A DNA stretch of 64,000 nucleotides, taken from NCBI RefSeq assembly GCF_963678635.1, contig NC_087068.1, positions 14,821,872 through 14,885,871 of the forward strand, in the 5' to 3' direction. Source of the DNA: Symsagittifera roscoffensis (lineage: Eukaryota; Xenacoelomorpha; Acoela; Convolutidae). How positions within the stretch are numbered: position 1 is the first letter of the stretch; each line of letters starts with the position of its first letter. Positions 54,389 to 64,000 of this stretch are shown here, in pieces. The translations under genes were made by a program, and so were the position numbers. A model generated the notes under the pieces. It searched no databases, had not been told where the DNA came from, and saw only the letters and a program-made list of their open reading frames with translations.

Positions 54389-57300
54389 CAAAATGGCGTT
54401 CAAATTTACTTCTTCCATATCAGAAGCTAAATAAGAAAATAACTCGGCTGAAATTCTGGTACTTCGGTGGTCCGTTGTCATTAAAAACTTATTTGGATGA
54501 CATTGCTAGTATTTGTAGTAATTTTGGATGCTGATATATTTTGTCGTCTAAATGACTTGTCGCCTTACTTGCCTAGCAGTATAGGGGGAAAAGAGCCCCA
54601 CTATGATTGGTAGACTATCAGTTATTCGGAAAGAGATCAAAAATAGACAACCTTTATTTCATACCGTTCAAAAAGTAGACAAATACTATCTTAAGCGATC
54701 AGAATCGAGAACAGAAAGCAAACTTAGGAAATAAATAAGTATTAAAAATATTTTCATACGTTTGCTTCCTGTTCTCGTTTCTGATTGGTTAAACTAAAAC
54801 TTTTTGTTCCGACTTTCGATACGAAAGTAACGGAATATTTGTGCTCGGGGTGGGTTTTTTTTTCTTCAGACAAATTTCGACTTTTTAACTAGCTAATTTT
54901 GATAGAATTTTTTTATATCGTTCGAAAGGTATTGTTCTCCTGAGCACAAATTTGAAAAAATATTTCACCTGTGATCATTTTTCGTAAAGTTACGGGGGTT
55001 TAAAGACTACCATTTTGGCCAATTTCAGACAAGTAACGCGCGATAAATTTCGCGCTATTAATGCGTAAGCGGAGAAATAATCCGTCTTAGAAATCGTTCC
55101 AAATTGGTTGAAAGAAGATAATTTGCCATAATTGATTTGTTACAAGGAGCGAAATCTATCCTTTTGTACTTTTTATGGCGTGTGGGGGATGATTTTCATT
55201 TAAAAAAAATCAAAATTCAGAATTTTTTTTTTCCATTTTGTTTTGTTTCAATTAAATTTTTAACGTTAATACTGCTCCATAAAACTTAAAAGGCAGTCGG
55301 AACATTCAGGGCTTCGCCCTGATACGAGCAGTCTTGTCTACTTTATTCAAAGTCTGCTTTTTGCTACGTAACCTAGTTATGCAGGTGCGTACCCACAAAG
55401 CCGCAATTCCGGATATCCGAAAAAAATTAAAAGTTTCGTGTTAAGTTAATTAGTATTACGTTGGCAATACTTATGTACGTTGAACAACACACTTGATAGT
55501 AAAATAGGCTCCTTTCAATTTTCTGTTTTAGAAAGTAAATCTAAAAATCGCTGGAAAACATTTTTTTTTGGATTAATTCAAAATGGCGTTCAAATTTACT
55601 TCTTCCATATCAGAAGCTAAATAAGACAATAACTCGGCTAAAATTCTGGTATTTCGGTGGTCCGTTGTCATTAAAAACTTATTTGGATGGCATTGCTAGT
55701 ATTTGTAGTAATTTTGGATGCTGATTTTTTTTGTCGTCTAAATGACTTGTCGCCTTACTTGCCTAGCAGTATAGGGGGAAAAGAGCCCCACTATGATTGG
55801 TAGACTATCAGTTATTCGGATAGAGATCAAAAATAGACAACCTTTATTTCATAGTGTTCAAAAAGTAGACAAATAGTATCTTAAGCGATCAGAATCGAGA
55901 ACAGAAAGCAAACTTAGGAAATAAATAAGTATTAAAAATATTTTCATACGTTTGCTTCCTGTTCTCGTTTCTGATTGGTTAAAATAAAACTTATTGTTCC
56001 GACTTTTGATACGAAAGTAACGGAATATTTGTGCTCGGGGTGGGTTTTTTTTTCTACAGAAAAATTTCGACTTTTTAACTAGCTAACTTTGATGCAATTT
56101 TTTATATCATTCGAAAGGTATTGTTCTCCTGAGCACAAATTTGAAAAGATATTTCAACTGTGATCATTTTTCGTAAAGTTACGGGGGTTTAAAGACTACC
56201 ATTTTGGCCAATTTCAGACAATTAACGCGCGATAAATTTCGCGCTATTAATGCGTAAGCGGAGAGTTAATCTGTCTTAGAAATCGTTCCAAATTGGTTGA
56301 AAGAAGCTAAGTTGCCATAATTGATTTGTTACAAGGAGCGAAATCTATCCTTTTGTACTTTATATGGCGTGTGGGGGATGATTTTCATTTAAAAAAAATC
56401 AAATTTCAGAAATTTTTTTTTTCACTCTGTTTTGTTTCAATTAAATTTTTAACGTTAATACTGCTCCATAAAACTTAAAAGGCAGTCGGAACATTCAGGG
56501 CTTCGCCCTGATACGAGCAGTCTTGTCTACTTTATTCAAAATCTGCTTTTTGCTACGTAACCTAGTTATGCAGGTGCGTACCCACAAAGCCGAAATTCCG
56601 GATATCCGAAAAAATTAAAAGTTTCGTGTTAAGTTAATTAGTATTACGTTGGCAATACTTATGTACGTTGAACAAAACACTTGATAGTAAAATAGGCTCC
56701 TTTCAATTTTCTGTTTTAGAAAGTAAATCTAAAAATCGCTGGAAAACATTTCTTTTGGAAAAGAAATAAATATGAATTCAAAATGGCGTTCAAATTTACT
56801 TCTTCCATATCAGAAGCTAAATAAGAAAATAACTCGGCTAAAATTCTGGTATTTCGGTGGTCCGTTGTCATTAAAAAACTTATTTGGATGGCATTGCTAG
56901 TATTTGTAGTAATTTTGGATGCTGATTTTTTTTTGTCGTCTAAATGACTTGTCGCCTTACTTGCCTAGCAGTATAGGGGGAAAAGAGCCCCACTATGATT
57001 GGTAGACTATCAGTTATTCGGAAAGAGATCAAAAATAGACAACCTTTATTTCATAGTGCTCAAAAAGTAGACAATTACTATCTTAAGCGATCAGAATCGA
57101 GAACAGAAAGCAAACTTAGGAAATAATTAAGTATTAAAAATATTTTCATACGTTTGCTTCCTGTTCTCGTTTCTGTTTGGTTAAAATAAAACTTATTGTT
57201 CCGACTTTCGATACGAAAGTAACGGAGTATTTGTGCTCGGGGTGGGTTTTTTTTTCTTCAGACAAATTTCGACTTTTTAACTAGCTAATTTTGATAGAAT

Positions 57301-60300
57301 TTTTTTATATCGTTCGAAAGGTATTGTTCTCCTGAGCACAAATTTGAAAAGATATTTCACCTGTGATCATTTTTCGTAAAGTTACGGGGGTTTAAAGACT
57401 ACCATTTTGGCCAATTTCAGACAAGTAACGCGCGATAAATTTCGCGCTATTAATGCGTAAGCGGAGAAATAATCCGTCTTAGAAATCGTTCCAAATTGGT
57501 TGAAAGAAGATAATTTGCCATAATTGATTTGTTACAAGGAGCGAAATCTATCCTTTTGTACTTTTTATGGCGTGTGGGGGATGATTTTCATTTTAAAAAA
57601 ATCAAAATTCAGAAATTTTTTTTTCCATTTTGTTTTGTTTCAATTAAATTTTTAACGTTAATACTGCTCCATAAAACTTAAAAGGCAGTCGGAACATTCA
57701 GGGCTTCGCCCTGATACGAGCAGTCTTGTCTACTTTATTCAAAGTCTGCTTTTTGCTACGTAACCTAGTTATGCAGGTGCGTACCCACAAAGCCGCAATT
57801 CCGGATATCCGAAATAATTAAAAGTTTCGTGTTAAGTTAATTAGTATTACGTTGGCAATACTTATGTACGTTGAACAACACACTTGATAGTAAAATAGGC
57901 TCCTTTCAATTTTCTGTTTTAGAAAGTAAATCTAAAAATCGCTGGAAAACATTTTTTTTGGATTAATTCAAAATGGCGTTCAAATTTACTTCTTCCATAT
58001 CAGAAGCTAAATAAGAAAATAACTCGGCTAAAATTCTGGTATTTCGGTGGTCCGTTGTCATTAAAAACTTATTTGGATGGCATTGCTAGTATTTGTAGTA
58101 ATTTTGGATGCTGATTTTTTTTGTCGTCTAAATGACTTGTCGCCTTACTTGCCTAGCAGTATAGGGGGAAAAGAGCCCCACTATGATTGGTAGACTATCA
58201 GTTATTCGGATAGAGATCAAAAATAGACAACCTTTATTTCATAGTGTTCAAAAAGTAGACAAATAGTATCTTAAGCGATCAGAATCGAGAACAGAAAGCA
58301 AACTTAGGAAATAAATAAGTATTAAAAATATTTTCATACGTTTGCTTCCTGTTCTCGTTTCTGATTGGTTAAAATAAAACTTATTGTTCCGACTTTTGAT
58401 ACGAAAGTAACGGAATATTTGTGCTCGGGGTGGGTTTTTTTTTCTACAGACAAATTTCGACTTTTTAACTAGCTAACTTTGATGGAATTTTTTATATCAT
58501 TCGAAAGGTATTGTTCTCCTGAGCACAAATTTGAAAAGATATTTCAACTGTGATCATTTTTCGTAAAGTTACGGGGTTTAAAGACTACCATTTTGGCCAA
58601 TTTCAGACAATTAACGCGCGATAAATTTCGCGCTATTAATGCGTAAGCGGAGAGTTAATCTGTCTTAGAAATCGTTCCAAATTGGTTGAAAGAAGCTAAG
58701 TTGCCATAATTGATTTGTTACAAGGAGCGAAATCTATCCTTTTGTACTTTATATGGCGTGCGGGGGATGATTTTCATTTAAAAAAAATCAAATTTCAGAA
58801 TTTTTTTTTTTCACTTTGTTTTGTTTCAATTAAATTTTTAACGTTAATACTGCTCCATAAAACTTAAAAGGCAGTCGGAACATTCAGGGCTTCGCCCTGA
58901 TACGAGCAGTCTTGTCTACTTTATTCAAAATCTGCTTTGTGCTACGTAACCTAGTTATGCAGGTGCGTACCCACAAAGCCGAAATTCCGGATATCCGAAA
59001 AAATTAAAAGTTTCGTGTTAAGTTAATTAGTATTACGTTGGCAATACTTATGTACGTTGAACAAAACACTTGATAGTAAAATAGGCTCCTTTCAATTTTC
59101 TGTTTTAGAAAGTAAATCTAAAAATCGCTGGAAAACATTTCTTTTGGAAAAGAAATAAATATGAATTCAAAATGGCGTTCAAATTTACTTCTTCCATATC
59201 AGAAGCTAAATAAGAAAATAACTCGGCTAAAATTCTGGTATTTCGGTGGTCCGTTGTCATTAAAAACTTATTTGGATGGCATTGCTAGTATTTGTAGTAA
59301 TTTTGGATGCTGATTTTTTTTGTCGTCTAAATGACTTGTCGCCTTACTTGCCTAGCAGTATAGGGGGAAAAGAGCCCCACTATGATTGGTAGACTATCAG
59401 TTATTCGGATAGAGATCAAAAATAGACAACCTTTATTTCATAGTGTTCAAAAAGTAGACAAATAGTATCTTAAGCGATCAGAATCGAGAACAGAAAGCAA
59501 ACTTAGGAAATAAATAAGTATTAAAAATATTTTCATACGTTTGCTTCCTGTTCTCGTTTCTGATTGGTTAAAATAAAACTTATTGTTCCGACTTTTGATA
59601 CGAAAGTAACGGAATATTTGTGCTCGGGGTGGGTTTTTTTTTCTACAGACAAATTTCGACTTTTTAACTAGCTAACTTTGATGGAATTTTTTATATCATT
59701 CGAAAGGTATTGTTCTCCTGAGCACAAATTTGAAAAGATATTTCAACTGTGATCATTTTTCGTAAAGTTACGGGGTTTAAAGACTACCATTTTGGCCAAT
59801 TTCAGACAATTAACGCGCGATAAATTTCGCGCTATTAATGCGTAAGCGGAGAGTTAATCTGTCTTAGAAATCGTTCCAAATTGGTTGAAAGAAGCTAAGT
59901 TGCCATAATTGATTTGTTACAAGGAGCGAAATCTATCCTTTTGTACTTTATATGGCGTGCGGGGGATGATTTTCATTTAAAAAAAATCAAATTTCAGAAT
60001 TTTTTTTTTTCACTTTGTTTTGTTTCAATTAAATTTTTAACGTTAATACTGCTCCATAAAACTTAAAAGGCAGTCGGAACATTCAGGGCTTCGCCCTGAT
60101 ACGAGCAGTCTTGTCTACTTTATTCAAAATCTGCTTTGTGCTACGTAACCTAGTTATGCAGGTGCGTACCCACAAAGCCGAAATTCCGGATATCCGAAAA
60201 AATTAAAAGTTTCGTGTTAAGTTAATTAGTATTACGTTGGCAATACTTATGTACGTTGAACAAAACACTTGATAGTAAAATAGGCTCCTTTCAATTTTCT

Positions 60301-63300
60301 GTTTTAGAAAGTAAATCTAAAAATCGCTGGAAAACATTTCTTTTGGAAAAGAAATAAATATGAATTCAAAATGGCGTTCAAATTTACTTCTTCCATATCA
60401 GAAGCTAAATAAGAAAATAACTCGGCTAAAATTCTGGTATTTCGGTGGTCCGTTGTCATTAAAAAACTTATTTGGATGGCATTGCTAGTATTTGTAGTAA
60501 TTTTGGATGCTGATTTTTTTTTGTCGTCTAAATGACTTGTCGCCTTACTTGCCTAGCAGTATAGGGGGAAAAGAGCCCCACTATGATTGGTAGACTATCA
60601 GTTATTCGGAAAGAGATCAAAAATAGACAACCTTTATTTCATAGTGCTCAAAAAGTAGACAATTACTATCTTAAGCGATCAGAATCGAGAACAGAAAGCA
60701 AACTTAGGAAATAAATAAGTATTAAAAATATTTTCATACGTTTGCTTCCTGTTCTCGTTTCTGTTTGGTTAAAATAAAACTTATTGTTCCGACTTTCGAT
60801 ACGAAAGTAACGGAGTATTTGTGCTCGGGGTGGGTTTTTTTTATCAGACAATTTTCGACTTTTTAACTAGCTAATTTTGATGGAATTTTTTATATCGTTC
60901 GAAAGGTATTGTTCTCCTGAGCACAAATTTGAAAAGATATTTCACCTGTGATCATTTTTCGTAAAGTTACGGGGGTTTAAAGACTACCATTTTTGCCAAT
61001 TTCAGACAAGTAACGCGCGATAAATTTCGCGCTATTAATGCGTAAGCGGAGAGTTAATCTGTCTTAGAAATCGTTCCAAATTGGTTGAAAGAAGCTAAGT
61101 TGCCATAATTGATTTGTTACAAGGAGCGAAATCTATCCTTTTGTACTTTATATGGCGTGTGGGGGATGATTTTCATTTAAAAAAAATCAAATTTCAGAAT
61201 TTTTTTTTTTCACTTTGTTTTGTTTCAATTAAATTTTTAACGTTAATACTGCTCCATAAAACTTAAAAGGCAGTCGGAACATTCAGGGCTTCGCCCTGAT
61301 ACGAGCAGTCTTGTCTACTTTATTCAAAATCTGATTTGTGCTACGTAACCTAGTTATGCAGGTGCGTACCCACAAAGCCGAAATTCCGGATATCCGAAAA
61401 AATTAAAAGTTTCGTGTCAAGTTAATTAGTATTACGTTGGCAATACTTATGTACGTTGAACAAAACACTTGATAGTAAAATAGGCTCCTTTCAATTTTCT
61501 GTTTTAGAAAGTAAATCTAAAAATCGCTGGAAAACATTTCTTTTGGAAAAGAAATAAATATGAATTCAAAATGGCGTTCAAATTTACTTCTTCCATATCA
61601 GAAGCTAAATAAGAAAATAACTCGGCTAAAATTCTGGTATTTCGGTGGTCCGTTGTCATTAAAAAACTTATTTGGATGGCATTGCTAGTATTTGTAGTAA
61701 TTTTGGATGCTGATTTTTTTTTGTCGTCTAAATGACTTGTCGCCTTACTTGCCTAGCAGTATAGGGGGAAAAGAGCCCCACTATGATTGGTAGACTATCA
61801 GTTATTCGGAAAGAGATCAAAAATAGACAACCTTTATTTCATAGTGCTCAAAAAGTAGACAATTACTATCTTAAGCGATCAGAATCGAGAACAGAAAGCA
61901 AACTTAGGAAATAAATAAGTATTAAAAATATTTTCATACGTTTGCTTCCTGTTCTCGTTTCTGTTTGGTTAAAATAAAACTTATTGTTCCGACTTTCGAT
62001 ACGAAAGTAACGGAGTATTTGTGCTCGGGGTGGGTTTTTTTATCAGACAAATTTCGACTTTTTAACTAGCTAATTTTGATGGAATTTTTTATATCATTCT
62101 AAAGGTATTGTTCTCCTGAGCACAAATTTGAAAAGATATTTCAACTGTGATCATTTTTCGGAAAGTTACGGGGGTTTGTAGACTACCATTTTGGCCAATT
62201 TCAGACAAGTAACGAGCGATAAATTTCGCGCTATTAATGCGTAAGCGGAGAGTTAATCTGTCTTAGAAATCGTTCCAAATTGGTTGAAAGAAGCTAAGTT
62301 GCCATAATTGATTTGTTACAAGGAGCGAAATCTATCCTTTTGTACTTTTTATGGCGTGTGGGGGATGATTTTCATTTTAAAAAAATCAAAATTCAGAAAT
62401 TTTTTTTTTCATTTTGTTTTGTTTCAATTAAATTTTTAACGTTAATACTGCTCCATAAAACTTAAAAGGCAGTCGGAACTTTCAGGGCTTCGCCCTGATA
62501 CGAGCAGTCTTGTCTACTTTATTCAAAGTCTGCTTTTTGCTACGTAACCTAGTTATGCAGGTGCGTACCCACAAAGCCGCAATTCCGGATATCCGAAATA
62601 ATTAAAAGTTTCGTGTTAAGTTAATTAGTATTACGTTGGCAATACTTATGTACGTTGAACAAAACACTTGATAGTAAAATAGGCTCCTTTCAATTTTCTG
62701 TTTTAGAAAGTAAATCTAAAAATCGCTGGAAAACATTTCTTTTGGAAAAGAAATAAATATGAATTCAAAATGGCGTTCAAATTTACTTCTTCCATATCAG
62801 AAGCTAAATAAGAAAATAACTCGGCTAAAATTCTGGTATTTCGGTGGTCCGTTGTCATTAAAAACTTATTTGGATGGCATTGCTAGTATTTGTAGTAATT
62901 TTGGATGCTGATTTTTTTTGTCGTCTAAATGACTTGTCGCCTTACTTGCCTAGCAGTATAGGGGGAAAAGAGCCCCACTATGATTGGTAGACTATCAGTT
63001 ATTCGGATAGAGATCAAAAATAGACAACCTTTATTTCATAGTGTTCAAAAAGTAGACAAATAGTATCTTAAGCGATCAGAATCGAGAACAGAAAGCAAAC
63101 TTAGGAAATAAATAAGTATTAAAAATATTTTCATACGTTTGCTTCCTGTTCTCGTTTCTGATTGGTTAAAATAAAACTTATTGTTCCGACTTTTGATACG
63201 AAAGTAACGGAATATTTGTGCTCGGGGTGGGTTTTTTTTTTCTTCAGACAAATTTCGACTTTTTAACTAGCTAACTTTGATGGAATTTTTTATATCATTC

Positions 63301-64000
63301 GAAAGGTATTGTTCTCCTGAGCACAAATTTGAAAAGATATTTCAACTGTGATCATTTTTCGTAAAGTTACGGGGGTTTAAAGACTACCATTTTGGCCAAT
63401 TTCAGACAATTAACGCGCGATAAATTTCGCGCTATTAATGCGTAAGCGGAGAGTTAATCTGTCTTAGAAATCGTTCCAAATTGGTTGAAAGAAGCTAAGT
63501 TGCCATAATTGATTTGTTACAAGGAGCGAAATCTATCCTGTTGTACTTTATATGGCGTGTGGGGGATGATTTTCATTTAAAAAAAAATCAAATTTCAGAA
63601 ATTTTTTTTTCACTTTGTTTTGTTTCAATTAAATTTTTAACGTTAATACTGCTCCATAAAACTTAAAAGGCAGTCGGAACATTCAGGGCTTCGCCCTGAT
63701 ACGAGCACTCTTGTCTACTTTATTCAAAATCTGCTTTTTGCTACGTAACCTAGTTATGCAGGTGCGTACCCACAAAGCCGAAATTCCGGATATCCGAAAA
63801 AATTAAAAGTTTCGTGTTAAGTTAATTAGTATTACGTTGACAATACTTATGTACGTTGAACAAAACACTTGATAGTAAAATAGGCTCCTTTCAATTTTCT
63901 GTTTTAGAAAGTAAATCTAAAAATCGCTGGAAAACATTTCTTTTGGAAAAGAAATAAATATGAATTCAAAATGGCGTTCAAATTTACTTCTTCCATATCA
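54389..64000 (+). repeat. C array 2: tandem ~1.19-1.20-kb satellite, continues beyond the window
   Basis: Unit starts (CAAAATGGCGTTC) lie at 54,389, 55,579, 56,779, 57,969, 59,168, 60,367, 61,567, 62,766 and 63,967. Periods are ~1,190 when a unit ends GGATTAATT and ~1,199-1,201 when it ends GGAAAAGAAATAAATATGAA. Variants in the pair at 54,389/55,579 recur in 56,779/57,969, giving a dimer of ~2.39 kb; later units are mainly the longer type. The units at 57,969 and 59,168 share a missing G (ACGGGGTTTA), showing recent copying. Each full unit bears one H element at offset ~416-941. The short minus frames at 60,666 and 63,045 are unit-internal. Confidence 0.95.

Noticed and set aside
60666-60851. 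Minus frames of 61-68 codons inside C units (also 63,045-63,251)
   Set aside because: Present only in some satellite units because of single-base differences; no coding signal.
40242-64000. CRISPR-like or other prokaryotic repeat system
   Set aside because: Repeats are ~1.2-3.8 kb, contiguous and without spacers or associated genes, in clearly eukaryotic DNA.

Overview
The window looks like AT-rich, repeat-dense, gene-poor nuclear DNA from an invertebrate animal. Three things support this: spliced coding exons with GT...AG borders and short pyrimidine-rich acceptors, protein families typical of animals (a furin-like cysteine-rich repeat joined to a single membrane span, and a MYND zinc finger), and many SINE-, LINE- and MITE-like repeats. 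I cannot name the species. There is no prokaryotic operon, CRISPR array or rRNA gene.

Layout. 0.3-2.65 kb: a decayed non-LTR retrotransposon (LINE), minus strand. 2.95-3.19 kb: a minisatellite of ~22-bp units. 3.2-8.2 kb: mostly featureless AT-rich DNA with one miRNA-like hairpin and one SINE-like remnant. 8.29-14.65 kb: the 3' part of a minus-strand gene in three exons whose phases match, encoding an extracellular furin-like repeat, one membrane span and a ~220-residue cytoplasmic tail. Its introns are filled with short DNA elements. 15-35 kb: no recognised gene. This stretch holds three copies of a ~1-kb palindrome-rich foldback element, a 760-bp element with nested inverted repeats, copies of a ~0.5-kb hairpin-ended element (called family H here), and hAT-like miniature elements. 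33.5-39.6 kb: a cluster of tRNA-derived SINEs, all on the minus strand, around the last exon of a MYND zinc-finger gene (35,716-37,443).

40.2-64 kb: a recent segmental and tandem duplication complex with no recognised gene. A ~3.78-kb segment (A) is duplicated in tandem. It is followed by a ~0.85-kb segment (B) and a tandem array of ~1.19-kb units (C). The A-B-C order then restarts with a 5'-truncated A, and the second C array runs off the window end. Every full C unit carries one forward copy of family H, so a dispersed mobile element has become part of a satellite. The C units show two junction types and a partial dimeric higher-order pattern.

The two host genes have no visible functional link. 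The most unusual material is the H family (hairpins at both ends and in the middle, one copy nested in another, and capture into a satellite) and the A/B/C complex. All family assignments rest on motif reading by eye; no database search was possible.
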